A stretch of DNA of 64,000 bases from Paracoccaceae bacterium (GTDB taxonomy: Bacteria; Pseudomonadota; Alphaproteobacteria; Rhodobacterales; Rhodobacteraceae): positions 97,616 to 161,615 of the forward strand of contig JANQRE010000007.1 in NCBI GenBank assembly GCA_028284705.1. The letters run 5' to 3'. The position numbers were made by a program, and so were the translations under genes. Shown in pieces: positions 17,273 through 26,077 of the stretch. A model generated the notes under the pieces. The model made no database searches, was not told where the DNA came from, and saw only the letters and a program-made list of their open reading frames with translations. Position 1 is the stretch's first letter. The number at the start of each line of letters is the position of its first letter.

Positions 17273-18282
17273 AGGGATATCAGATCATCCTCGACGAATG
17301 GCGTGGCCGTGAAGCTGCGGCGCTGATGCTGGATGGACAGTTGGACGATCTGCTCATCGCCCCTGATGGGGACGCCTCGCCAGCGCCGGGGGCCATCTAT
17401 CGCGCGATTGCGGATCGGCCCCTGAAAGGTCAGGGCGGCATGATGATGCGTCTGCCGGACGGTGAGACGGCGCTCTTTCGCAACGCGAAGGGTCTGAAAT
17501 CGGGCGAGGCGCTTTTGGTTCAGGTTGTGAGTTTCCCCGAGGAAGGCAAAGCCGCCACGGTAACCGACCGTCTGGTCTTCAAAGGCCGCATGGCAATCGT
17601 CACCCCGGGGGCCGCCGGCATCAATGTCTCTCGCTCCGTTCGGGACGAGGAGGAGCGCGTGCGCCTGCGTGCCGCGGCGCACACGGAGGCCGCCGAGGCA
17701 AGCCCGCATGGCGTGATCATCCGCTCCGAGGCCGCACATGAAGAGAGTGACGCGATAAGTCTCGAGGTCGACGATCTGATTGCACTTGCCGATCAGGTCC
17801 TGGCCGATCCCGGCACGCGGCCCGAATTGCTGCTGGATGCGCCAGGACCCCATGATCTCGCGTGGCGGGACTGGCCGAAGGCTCCGGTCGCGCAAGGATT
17901 TGAAGATCATGGCGTGCTGGATGCGCTGGAGGCCTTGTCTTCGACCGAGGTCCCTCTGTCCTCGGGGTCGATTTTCATCGAACCAACCCGTGCTCTCGTC
18001 GCCATCGACGTCAATACCGGCGGGGACTTCTCTCCTGCCGCCGGGCTCAAGGCCAATATCGACGCCGCCCGCGCCCTGCCACGCCAGTTGCGGTTGCGCG
18101 GGTTGGGTGGGCAGATCGTTATGGACCTCGCCCCGATGCCCAAAAAAGATCGCAAGCAGTTCGAACAGGTCTTGCGCGCCGCATTTCGAAAAGACTCAAT
18201 CGAAACCGCCCTTGTCGGTTGGACGCCGCTGGGCCATTTTGAACTGCAACGCAAACGCGAACGCCTTCCGCTGGAGTTGTGA
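17269..18282 (+). CDS. Ribonuclease E/G family protein (short form)
   Basis: A 337-residue protein beginning in an ATGA overlap with maf. It shows the RNase E/G catalytic core: the metal-binding [12 protein letters not shown] near residue 245 and [11 protein letters not shown] near residue 283. The N-terminal part ([34 protein letters not shown]) matches an S1-like and RNase H-like region. It is far shorter than E. coli RNase E and lacks the degradosome scaffold and the zinc-link region. A role in RNA turnover or rRNA processing is inferred from the family. Confidence 0.85.
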   Translation: MKGYQIILDEWRGREAAALMLDGQLDDLLIAPDGDASPAPGAIYRAIADRPLKGQGGMMMRLPDGETALFRNAKGLKSGEALLVQVVSFPEEGKAATVTDRLVFKGRMAIVTPGAAGINVSRSVRDEEERVRLRAAAHTEAAEASPHGVIIRSEAAHEESDAISLEVDDLIALADQVLADPGTRPELLLDAPGPHDLAWRDWPKAPVAQGFEDHGVLDALEALSSTEVPLSSGSIFIEPTRALVAIDVNTGGDFSPAAGLKANIDAARALPRQLRLRGLGGQIVMDLAPMPKKDRKQFEQVLRAAFRKDSIETALVGWTPLGHFELQRKRERLPLEL

Positions 18283-18286
18283 TTAA

Positions 18287-18469
18287 ATGTCCTGTCCGAT
18301 CTGCAAGAAAGACGCGAAAGAGAAATACCGCCCGTTTTGTTCCAAGCGCTGCGCGGATATCGATCTTGGAAAGTGGATGACGGGTCAATATGCCGTGCCG
18401 AGCGAGCGCCAGGATGACCAGAACGAGTTGGTCGACGCCATCGAAGAAGCGGCCAAAAAACTGCACTAG
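18287..18469 (+). CDS. yacG: DNA gyrase inhibitor YacG
   Basis: A 60-residue zinc protein: MSCPICKKDAKEKYRPFCSKRCADIDLGKW. The four zinc-binding Cys are in CPIC and CSKRC. YacG of E. coli binds GyrB and inhibits gyrase. It starts 4 nt after the RNase stop and is the last protein gene of the block before tRNA-Phe. Confidence 0.92.
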   Translation: MSCPICKKDAKEKYRPFCSKRCADIDLGKWMTGQYAVPSERQDDQNELVDAIEEAAKKLH

Positions 18470-18548
18470 CTTTTTTCGCGCAAACCCTCTGGACAGGGCT
18501 GGGAGCCTGTCATAGAACGCTCTGGCTCGCGAAGACGCAAACTCCGGT

Positions 18549-18623
18549 GCCCGGGTAGCTCAGTGGTAGAGCAGTGGATTGAAAATCCTCGTGTCGGTAG
18601 TTCAATTCTACCCCTGGGCACCA
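18549..18623 (+). tRNA. tRNA-Phe (GAA), integration target
   Basis: Cloverleaf with acceptor GCCCGGG/CCTGGGC (one G-U), D-arm GCTCAGTGGTAGAGC, anticodon stem GGATT/AATCC with anticodon GAA, and T-arm GTAGTTCAATTCTAC, with CCA encoded. Its last 36 nt (18588-18623) recur at 42387-42422, which marks it as the probable attachment site of the following island. Confidence 0.95.
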
Positions 18624-19034
18624 CAAAAACCCTCAAAAACAAAGACCTAATGGATGACCGGCGGTGCCCTTCAGGCCTGAAGCGGGTCTACACATATCTT
18701 GCACGAACCGACGCGTTTTTCGAGAAGCTGGCGGTATGCCGGCAAAAACTCAAGGCTATGGGCCGCACAGATCACGTTAACAGAGGTCCAGAAACCGCTC
18801 CGACAACGAAGCCAGTCGATTGGTGTAAACTCATCGAACTTCACCAATTTGGGGATCCAACGCTTCTTGAGCAGCTACGATCCTACCTCTTTCGATGATT
18901 TTGAACGCGAGTTGTCGAGGTTTTTGGGCCGTGCGAAGACGAAGGTCACACCAAGCGACGTATTGGAAAAAAAGCGACCCGAGACAGGATTGGTCCGTCT
19001 GCGTTGAAAAGTAATTTGCGATCCAGCCAAAGCT
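18624..19034. other. Gene-poor left end of the island
   Basis: A stretch of 411 nt without a supported gene. Two overlapping plus-strand frames (18650-18898 and 18699-19007) are open, but neither has a recognisable product, a ribosome site or the local codon bias. They may be remnants from the integration event. Confidence 0.5.
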
Positions 19035-19628
19035 TCATGTTTTCACGCTACGCGCGGTTTCCAGAGGACGAGCTTCGAGGCGTGCTCGAATATCTTCGTC
19101 GAGAGGCGTCTCGAAGGAGTTCAGAATGAACCCGAGTGTCGAATAGAATCCAACCGTCGCCATCAGATCGAAAACCGCGAGTTTACCAAAGCTGTTGACC
19201 AACGATGTGAGCGTTTCCTCTTTGATGCGGTGCTCAGCAAAAAGCTCATCGACCGCTTTGCAAATAACGGCGTCTTTGCCGGTCATGTCCCCCAAAGGGC
19301 CGCGCACAGAGAGAATTCTGGCGTCAGAGAGGCCGCGGCGGCGTGCGCGGTCGATATGCTGTGACCATTCGTAGTGTGACCCCAGGCGATGACCGGTCCG
19401 AAGAATGACAATCTCAAGGTCGTCCTGAGCCAGTGCGGAGCCATTGACGATATGCTCTCGCAAGTCAGCCCAGGCGCGCAGCAGGGCAGGGTGATGCGCC
19501 ATGGTGCGATAGACGTTCAGCCTGCCCGCAAAGCCGGGTAGCATATCGGCCAACTCGGAGGGCCATTTATGGTCTTTCAACGGCTCAAATTTGGTTCCAT
19601 CACCGGGTTCGCTGGCACTAGACGACAT
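19035..19628 (-). CDS. Carboxymuconolactone decarboxylase family protein
   Basis: A protein of 197 residues starting at MSSSASEPGDGTKFEPL, overlapping the end of the upstream glutamate-synthase-like gene by 11 nt. It shows the CMD helical fold: LPGFAGRLNVYRTMAHHPALLRAWADLREHIV, then DDLEIVILRTGHRLGSHYEWSQHIDRARRRG. In place of the AhpD CxxC, the ESQH-like segment is YEWSQHI, as in non-thiol members that include lactone decarboxylases. The reaction is unknown. Coupling to the FMN-dependent enzyme suggests a shared oxidative route. Confidence 0.8.
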   Translation of the reverse strand: MSSSASEPGDGTKFEPLKDHKWPSELADMLPGFAGRLNVYRTMAHHPALLRAWADLREHIVNGSALAQDDLEIVILRTGHRLGSHYEWSQHIDRARRRGLSDARILSVRGPLGDMTGKDAVICKAVDELFAEHRIKEETLTSLVNSFGKLAVFDLMATVGFYSTLGFILNSFETPLDEDIRARLEARPLETARSVKT

Positions 19629-21213
19629 CAAAAGGCTCGAAACTGCTCGACCGCGCGCGGTTCCAGCGCGTGAGATAACCGAAGTCATCCTCCTCATCAC
19701 GCAGAAGAAAACCGTCGGGCAGATAGGGATAAACCTCTTCGCCCGTCACCATATCCCTGTCGCTTTCACGCATCAGCAAGTGGTGCGGACGGAAATTACC
19801 GGGATGGGCCAGGCCGGCCGCGCCCGTCATCTCGGCCAACGCTTTGAGAGTGTTCTGATGGAACCGGAAGACGCGTTCCGATTTTCGCGGGACATTGAGG
19901 GCGCGCTGGCGCAGTTTGTCCTGAGTGGCGACACCGACAGGGCAATGATTGGTATGACAGGCCTGCGCTTGAATGCAGCCAATAGCAAACATGAAACCGC
20001 GGGCGGAATTGGCCCAATCGGCGCCGAGTGCCAGGGCCTTGGCGATATCGAAAGACGTGACGAGCTTGCCCGAAGCGCCGAGCTTGAGACGGTCCCTTAG
20101 CCCTGCACCGCGCAGGGTGTTGTGGGCGAAGGTGAGCCCCTCGACGAGTGGCATACCCATATGATTGGCGAACTCCAGAGGTGCCGCGCCGGTGCCACCC
20201 TCCTTGCCGTCGATGACAATGAAATCGGGAACGATGTCGGTTTCCAGCATCGCCTTGACCATGCACATGAATTCCCGGCGGTGACCGATGCAGAGCTTGA
20301 ACCCCACCGGTTTGCCGTCAGCATTGTCGCGCAGGGTTTTGATGAACTGCATTATCTCTAGCGGTGTCGAGAACTCGGGATGGGCGGCGGGCGAGAAGCA
20401 ATCCTGCCCCATGGGCACACCGCGCGCCTCGGCAATCTCGGGTGAGATTTTGGACGCTGGCAACACACCACCATGGCCAGGCTTGGCGCCCTGGCTCAGC
20501 TTCAACTCGATCAATTTGACCTGAGGGTTGGATGCTTGGTCGCGGAATTTCTCGGGGTCGAAACGGCCCGCGGGCGTGCGGCAGCCGAAATAGCCCGAGC
20601 CGACCTCGTAGATCAGATCGCCGCCACCTTCGCGGTGATAGCGGCTGATCCCGCCCTCGCCAGTGTCATGGGCGAAGCCACCTTTCTTGGCGCCGGTGTT
20701 CAGCGCAAGGATCGCGTTGGCCGAAAGCGCGCCAAAGGACATCGCCGAGATATTGTAGATCGAGGCCGCATAAGGCTTCGCGCAATCAGGCCCGCCAATC
20801 TCAACGCGGAAATCATGGCTGTCGAGATGTCGGGGAACTGCGAAATGGGTGATCCATTCATAACCTGAATCGTAGACCCGCTGGCGGGTGCCGAAGGGGC
20901 GTTTATCCTCTACGCCTTTGGCACGCTGATAGACGATGGAGCGCTTGTTGCGGGAAAATGGCTCCTCATCCTGGTCACTTTCGATGAGGTATTGGCGGAT
21001 CTCAGGGCGGATACCTTCGAACATGAAGCGCATATGCCCAATGACGGGGTAGTTCCTCAGGATCGCATGGCCGGGTTGAGTGACATCGTAGATGCCAAGC
21101 GCCGTCAAGCCGCCAAAAAGCAGAAGACCCAGCAGAAACCAGGGCGACCAGATCAGGCCGATGATGCTGAGGAGAGTGAGAACAGCTGAGCCTGCAAAAG
21201 CGAAGAACCGCAT
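19618..21213 (-). CDS. FMN-binding glutamate synthase-like protein
   Basis: A 531-residue protein with an N-terminal pair of hydrophobic helices (about residues 4-45), so it is probably membrane-attached. The glutamate-synthase central/FMN domain follows: NISAMSFGALSANAILALN, GGFAHDTGEGGIS, DFIVIDGKEGGTGAAPLEF and the Fe-S-type Cys cluster IGCIQAQACHTNHCPVGVATQ. The glutamine amidotransferase domain of true GltB is absent. This single-domain form is widespread and poorly characterised; some members make methylamine-type glutamate derivatives. It overlaps the CMD gene, so the two form an operon. Confidence 0.82.
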   Translation of the reverse strand: MRFFAFAGSAVLTLLSIIGLIWSPWFLLGLLLFGGLTALGIYDVTQPGHAILRNYPVIGHMRFMFEGIRPEIRQYLIESDQDEEPFSRNKRSIVYQRAKGVEDKRPFGTRQRVYDSGYEWITHFAVPRHLDSHDFRVEIGGPDCAKPYAASIYNISAMSFGALSANAILALNTGAKKGGFAHDTGEGGISRYHREGGGDLIYEVGSGYFGCRTPAGRFDPEKFRDQASNPQVKLIELKLSQGAKPGHGGVLPASKISPEIAEARGVPMGQDCFSPAAHPEFSTPLEIMQFIKTLRDNADGKPVGFKLCIGHRREFMCMVKAMLETDIVPDFIVIDGKEGGTGAAPLEFANHMGMPLVEGLTFAHNTLRGAGLRDRLKLGASGKLVTSFDIAKALALGADWANSARGFMFAIGCIQAQACHTNHCPVGVATQDKLRQRALNVPRKSERVFRFHQNTLKALAEMTGAAGLAHPGNFRPHHLLMRESDRDMVTGEEVYPYLPDGFLLRDEEDDFGYLTRWNRARSSSFEPFDVV

Positions 21214-21237
21214 ATATGCCCCTCCCCGGACGTGGAT

Positions 21238-22557
21238 TCAGATGACGGCTGCGATTGCGCGGTCCAGCTTATCGGTCAACTCGTCGATCTGATCATCTTC
21301 TATGATGAAGGGCGGTGCCAGGAGGATGTGATCACCGCGTCGCCCATCGATGGTGCCAGACATCGGGTAGCAGATCAGCCCCTCGGCGAAGGCGGCCTTT
21401 TTGATCTTGGCAGCGACGCCGCGAGAGGGATCAAACGGCTCTTTGGTATTTCGGTCCTGAACCAGTTCGATGCCGCGGAACAGGCCGCGACCGCGGATGT
21501 CCCCGACATGCTGGTGCTGACCGAAGCGCTGTTCGAGCCGTGCCTTCAGTGTCTCGCTCTGTGTTTGCACCCGTGCGATCAGGCCACGCTCGAGAATGGC
21601 GCCCACCACGGCAAGCCCGGCGGCGGCGGCGGTCGGGTGCCCGATATAGGTGTGACCGTGCTGGAAGAAACCCGAGCCATTGGCGATGGCGTCGTAGATA
21701 TCCGATGTGCAAAGCATCGCACCGATGGGCTGATAGCCCGCACCGAGACCCTTGGCGATACAAGCAATATCTGGCGCGATACCGTCCTGTTCGCAGGCAA
21801 AGAGGCTGCCCGTCCGGCCCATGCCGCACATCACCTCATCCAGGATCAGAAGCACGCCATACTTATCGCAAATCTCACGGATGCGTTTGAAATAACCCGG
21901 GGCAGGGGCCAGCGCGCCCGCGGTCGCGCCCACGACGGGTTCGGCCACGAAGGCCATGACGGTCTCCGGGCCGAGCTGCAGGATCTCGTCCTCCAGCGCC
22001 TGCGCGGCGCGCAGACCGTAGTCCTCCAGGCTCTCATCATCGCGGCGATAGCGATATTCGTAGCAGGGGTCGATATGGCTGACCTCAAGCAAGAGCGGGC
22101 CAAATTGCTGGCGGCGCCACTCATTGCCGCCCGCGCTGAGCGCGCCGATGGTATTTCCATGATAGCTTTGTTTGCGGGCGATGAGGCGGCTGCGCTGCGG
22201 CTCGCCCTTCTCCACCCAATATTGCCGGGCGAGTTTGATGGCGGCCTCGGTCGCCTCGGAACCCCCCGAAACCAGGTAGACCCGGTCGAGATCGCCGGGC
22301 GCATGCTCGATCAGGAGATCTGCGAGGGCTTCGGCAGGCTCGGAAGTGAGAAATCCGGTATGGGCGAATGCGAGCTGGTCCAACTGTGCTTTGATCGCCT
22401 CGGTCACCGTTTTGTCGCCATGACCGAGACAACTGACGGCAGCCCCGCCGGAGCCGTCGAGATACCGCTTCCCGGTGCTGTCAATCAGATAGCAGCCCTC
22501 ACCGCCGACCGCTGTCGGGGGCGAAGTATGACAATGGCGAGCGAAGATATGAGACAT
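21238..22557 (-). CDS. Class III aminotransferase (aspartate aminotransferase family)
   Basis: A PLP enzyme of 439 residues starting at MSHIFARHCHTSPP; 24 earlier codons in frame seem non-coding. Key motifs are VYLVSGGSEATEAAIKLARQY for phosphate binding, SYHGNTIGALSAGG, the PLP-nitrogen Asp of LLILDEVMCGMGRTG, and the Schiff-base Lys in CIAKGLGAGYQPIGA near residue 268. Such enzymes use omega-amino acids, diamines or ectoine-type substrates. The neighbours (second aminotransferase, TRAP importer, decarboxylase) make an amine or omega-amino acid the likely substrate. Confidence 0.85.
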   Translation of the reverse strand: MSHIFARHCHTSPPTAVGGEGCYLIDSTGKRYLDGSGGAAVSCLGHGDKTVTEAIKAQLDQLAFAHTGFLTSEPAEALADLLIEHAPGDLDRVYLVSGGSEATEAAIKLARQYWVEKGEPQRSRLIARKQSYHGNTIGALSAGGNEWRRQQFGPLLLEVSHIDPCYEYRYRRDDESLEDYGLRAAQALEDEILQLGPETVMAFVAEPVVGATAGALAPAPGYFKRIREICDKYGVLLILDEVMCGMGRTGSLFACEQDGIAPDIACIAKGLGAGYQPIGAMLCTSDIYDAIANGSGFFQHGHTYIGHPTAAAAGLAVVGAILERGLIARVQTQSETLKARLEQRFGQHQHVGDIRGRGLFRGIELVQDRNTKEPFDPSRGVAAKIKKAAFAEGLICYPMSGTIDGRRGDHILLAPPFIIEDDQIDELTDKLDRAIAAVI

Positions 22558-22688
22558 TGGGCAACCCCATCTGGCAGCGATTTGCGTTGAGCTATGGGGA
22601 CAGAGTGCCTCAAATCCGGCGCGCAGCAAAGTTTTGCGATGTCCGAGCGACCGGGACGCTGTGAAATCCAGCGCCCCGGCGAGGTGTT

Positions 22689-24155
22689 TTATTCGGCTGC
22701 GATCTGCATCTCGGCCGCGATTGCGTCTGCCAGTGCAGCCTCGAAAATCGCGAGGCCTTCTTCGATGATCGCGTCAGAGGCCGTCAGCGGCACCATGATG
22801 CGCACCGCATTGCCGTGCATCCCGCAAGCCAGCAGGATCAGGCCGCGCTTCAGCGCATGGGAGATCACCGATTTGGTGAAAGCGGCATCCGGTGTCGCGG
22901 TGTCGAAATCGGTGACAAATTCAACTGCCAGCATGGCGCCGAGCCCACGGATGTCCCACATCCGGTAGGGGGCGGTGCGGGCGCCGATCTCGGCGAAGCG
23001 TGCGCGGAAGCTTTCGCCAAGTGCTGTGGAGCGGGCCAGCAGGCCTTCGTTTTCGATCGCCTCGATGGCCGAGAGCGCCGCGGCACAGGCGACCGGGTTG
23101 CCACCATAGGTGCCACCCAGACCGCCGGGCTCCAGCGCGTCCATCACATCGGCGCGACCGATCACACCAGCTATCGGATAACCGCCTGCCATGGATTTCG
23201 CGACCGTGATGAGGTCCGGTGTCACGCCGGAATGCTCGATGGCAAACCATGTACCGGTGCGACCGAAACCAGCCTGAATCTCGTCGGAAATCAACAGGAT
23301 GCCATGCTTGTCGCAGATCGCGCGCAGGGCGGCCCACATCTCAACCGGGACGGGGTGATAGCCACCCTCGCCAAGCACGGGTTCTAGTATGATCGCCGCG
23401 ACACGAGACGGATCGGCATCGGTCAGGAACAGGGTTTCAAGCGCGTTGAGCGCATCAGTGGCTGTAACACCGGTGCGCGCATCGGGGAACGGCGCGCGGA
23501 AGATATCCGCCGGGAAGGGACCAACATCTTTTTTGTAGGGCGCGACCTTGCCTGTCAGGCCCAGGGTCATCAGCGTGCGCCCATGATAGCCGCCGGAAAA
23601 CGCGATGATGCCGGGGCGACCGGTATGGGCGCGGGCGATCTTCACAGCGTTCTCCACGGCCTCGGCACCGGTGGTGACCAAGAGGGTCTTCTTGTCGAAA
23701 TCGCCCGGAGCCAGCGCGTTCAGTTTTTCGGCGAGCGCGACATAGGGCTCATAGGGCACAACCTGGAAGGAGGTGTGGGTGTAAAGGTCTTCCTGCGCCT
23801 TGGCGGCAGCCACGACGTCGGGGTGACGGTGGCCTGTGTTCAGGACAGCGATACCGCCCGCGAAGTCGACATAACGATTGCCTTCGACGTCCCAAAGCTC
23901 GGCATTCTCGGCACGCGCGGCAAAGATCGGTGCGGCAGAGGCGACGCCCCGCGGCACCGCTGCTTCGCGACGCGCCAGAAGGGCGGCATTGGTGTTCGCC
24001 GGGGTTGCGGCAACGGTGGCCTCAACAGCGCTCTCAGGCGCCTTGGTGGTGCGGGTGACTTTCGCCTTGCGAGGGGTTTTGGATTTTGTGGAAGCTGCTT
24101 TGCTGCGCTTCGCAACTGCGGTTGTTTTGGTTTTCCTGGTCATCTGGATCTCCAT
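22689..24155 (-). CDS. 4-aminobutyrate aminotransferase-like enzyme with basic N-terminal tail
   Basis: A 488-residue class III aminotransferase closely resembling GabT: EGNRYVDFAGGIAVLNTGHRHP, TTGAEAVENAVKIARAHTGRPG, LISDEIQAGFGRTGTWFA and the PLP Lys in VAKSMAGGYPIAG near residue 320. GabT converts GABA and 2-oxoglutarate to succinate semialdehyde and glutamate. The first 50 residues (Met at 24143 or 24155) are unusual: a Lys, Arg, Thr and Ala-rich tail, like histone H1, before the normal start-like NAALLARREAAVPRG. No succinate semialdehyde dehydrogenase is adjacent. It is divergent from the XRE-cupin regulator, its probable controller. Confidence 0.85.
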   Translation of the reverse strand: MEIQMTRKTKTTAVAKRSKAASTKSKTPRKAKVTRTTKAPESAVEATVAATPANTNAALLARREAAVPRGVASAAPIFAARAENAELWDVEGNRYVDFAGGIAVLNTGHRHPDVVAAAKAQEDLYTHTSFQVVPYEPYVALAEKLNALAPGDFDKKTLLVTTGAEAVENAVKIARAHTGRPGIIAFSGGYHGRTLMTLGLTGKVAPYKKDVGPFPADIFRAPFPDARTGVTATDALNALETLFLTDADPSRVAAIILEPVLGEGGYHPVPVEMWAALRAICDKHGILLISDEIQAGFGRTGTWFAIEHSGVTPDLITVAKSMAGGYPIAGVIGRADVMDALEPGGLGGTYGGNPVACAAALSAIEAIENEGLLARSTALGESFRARFAEIGARTAPYRMWDIRGLGAMLAVEFVTDFDTATPDAAFTKSVISHALKRGLILLACGMHGNAVRIMVPLTASDAIIEEGLAIFEAALADAIAAEMQIAAE

Positions 24156-24343
24156 CGGACAGGGTATGTGTGATAAAAATTCTCATACAGCGATTAGAAT
24201 ACTTGTCAACTATGGTTTCATGACACTTAGCAAAACGCCGCCTATACATGGCTTACAGGGGCGGCGCGGCCGAATTTAGTTGACGACACTCCTAAGCCGG
24301 TGATTAAAATATCAATCAGAAGATAGAAATATACGGAAATCAG
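24156..24343. promoter_or_regulatory. Divergent promoter region, gabT-like / XRE-cupin
   Basis: An AT-rich 188-nt region between divergent genes. It carries the inverted repeat TGATT/AATCA at 24301-24318, 25 nt before the regulator start. TGATTAAAA occurs here and again at 24984-24992 upstream of the TAXI gene, as expected if one regulator binds both. Confidence 0.4.
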
Positions 24344-24913
24344 ATGGATATTGGCGGGAGACTGCGCGCGGTGAGAGAAACGAGACGCCTGTCGCAACGC
24401 GATCTGGCCACCCGCGCCGGGCTCACCAGCGGCGCGATCTCGCTAATCGAGCAAAACAAAAGCAGCCCGTCCGTATCTTCCCTGAAAGCGCTCCTCGATG
24501 CGATTCCGATGACCATGTCGGAGTTTTTTGCCGAAGTCGAAAACACCGGCCCGCCACAATATTTCTATGGCGTGAGCGAGTTCATTGAATTGTCGCCGCA
24601 GGAGATCGGGTTGAGCGATGCAGCCGCGCGCCTGTCCTTGCGGCAATTGGGCAATGCGTCCGAGCACAGCCTGCAGATGCTGCACGAGAACTACCCACCA
24701 GGCACGGATACCGGCCCGGACATGCTAAGCCATGAGGGCGAAGAGGCGGGGATCGTCGTCTCTGGCGTCATTGAAATCACCGTTGATGATCAGGTGCGTG
24801 TGCTGAACCCAGGAGAGGGATATTTGTTCGACAGCCGGTTGCCGCACCGGTTCCGCAATATCGGCGATAAGGAGTGTGTCGTGATCAGCGCCTGCACACC
24901 GCCGACCTTCTAG
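24344..24913 (+). CDS. XRE-cupin transcriptional regulator (PuuR-like)
   Basis: A 189-residue protein. An HTH_XRE domain (about 4-60: LRAVRETRRLSQRDLATRAGLTSG, ISLIEQNKSSPSVSSLKALL) is followed by a cupin domain (about 110-185: GEEAGIVVSGVIEITVDDQ, FDSRLPHRFRNIGDKECVVISAC). This is the architecture of PuuR, which controls putrescine use, and of many amino-acid catabolic regulators. It is divergent from the GabT-like gene and directly precedes the importer operon, both likely targets. The cupin would sense a small-molecule ligand. Confidence 0.87.
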   Translation: MDIGGRLRAVRETRRLSQRDLATRAGLTSGAISLIEQNKSSPSVSSLKALLDAIPMTMSEFFAEVENTGPPQYFYGVSEFIELSPQEIGLSDAAARLSLRQLGNASEHSLQMLHENYPPGTDTGPDMLSHEGEEAGIVVSGVIEITVDDQVRVLNPGEGYLFDSRLPHRFRNIGDKECVVISACTPPTF

Positions 24914-25007
24914 AGTTTGTAATATGTACGCGGAGGTCCTAAGCTTCCGAGTCGTCGCCCGGCTGCAAAAGCCGTGAAATCGTTGATTAAAAAATGGGAG
25001 AACTGTC

Positions 25008-25967
25008 ATGAAATACGTCAAACTTGGTGCGTTTTTGTCTGCCGCTGTACTGGCTGGACATGCCGCACCCGCGCAGGAGCGCTTCATCACGATCGGGACC
25101 GGCGGTCAGACCGGTGTGTACTTCGTGGTGGGCCAGTCGATCTGTCGTCTGGTGAACCGCGGCTCTACCGATCACGGCCTGAAATGCACCGCGCCCTCGA
25201 CCGGCGGCTCGATTGCAAACATCAATGCGATCGCGGCGGGCGACATGGATATGGGCGTGGCCCAGTCCGACTGGCAATACCACGCCTATAACGGGACGTC
25301 ACAGTTCGAGGGCAGCAAGATGGACGACCTGCGCGCCGTCTTTTCGGTGCATGGTGAACCCTTTACGGTTGTGGCTCGCACAGATAGCGGCGCCACCGAT
25401 TTCGACAGCCTCTTTGGCAAGCGTGTGAATGTCGGCAACCCGGGCTCGGGCCAGCGCGGCACCATGGAAGTTGTGCTTGGTGCGATGGGCAAGAGCATCG
25501 ATGACTTCTCTCTTGCCTCCGAGCTGAAATCCGCGGAGCAATCCGCCGCCTTGGGCGACAACAAGGTGGATGCGATTGTCTTTACCGCGGGTCACCCGAA
25601 CGGCTCGATCCAGGAAGCGACGACCACCACCGATGCGAAGCTGATCCCGGTGACGGGCCCGGCCATCGACAAGCTCGTTGCGGATAACCCTTACTACGCC
25701 AAGGCCACCGTGCCGGGCGGTATGTACAAGGGCAATGACGAGGATGTCGAAACCTTCGGCGTGAAAGCGACCTTCGTGACCAAGGCCAGCGTGCCGGACG
25801 ATGTTGTTTATCAGGTCGTGAAAGCGGTGTTTGACAACTTTGACCGCTTCAAAGGTCTGCACCCGGCCTTTGCGACCCTCAAGGAAGAGGACATGATCTC
25901 CGGCGGTCTGAGCGCGCCGCTGCATCCCGGTGCCGAGAAATACTACAAAGAGCGCGGCTGGATGTAA
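25008..25967 (+). CDS. TAXI family TRAP transporter substrate-binding protein
   Basis: A 319-residue periplasmic protein. The N-terminal signal is about residues 1-23 (KYVKLGAFLSAAVLAGHAAPAQ), followed by the TAXI opening ITIGTGGQTGVYFVVGQSICRLVN and TGGSIANINAIAAGDMDMGVAQSD. TAXI proteins capture a carboxylate, often an amino acid such as glutamate, for the TRAP permease. A ribosome site, GGGAGAAC, precedes the ATG by about 5 nt. It begins a co-oriented run of seven genes reaching 35.7 kb, within the island. Confidence 0.92.
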   Translation: MKYVKLGAFLSAAVLAGHAAPAQERFITIGTGGQTGVYFVVGQSICRLVNRGSTDHGLKCTAPSTGGSIANINAIAAGDMDMGVAQSDWQYHAYNGTSQFEGSKMDDLRAVFSVHGEPFTVVARTDSGATDFDSLFGKRVNVGNPGSGQRGTMEVVLGAMGKSIDDFSLASELKSAEQSAALGDNKVDAIVFTAGHPNGSIQEATTTTDAKLIPVTGPAIDKLVADNPYYAKATVPGGMYKGNDEDVETFGVKATFVTKASVPDDVVYQVVKAVFDNFDRFKGLHPAFATLKEEDMISGGLSAPLHPGAEKYYKERGWM

Positions 25968-26077
25968 GCCAAGCCCTGACGTGACCAGGAGCGGTCCCGG
26001 ATGCCGGGGCCGCCTCCAAATGCCAGAACGGCCCGACGGAGTTTATCCAGTCGAACAAAACACACGGGGGACGTGCG

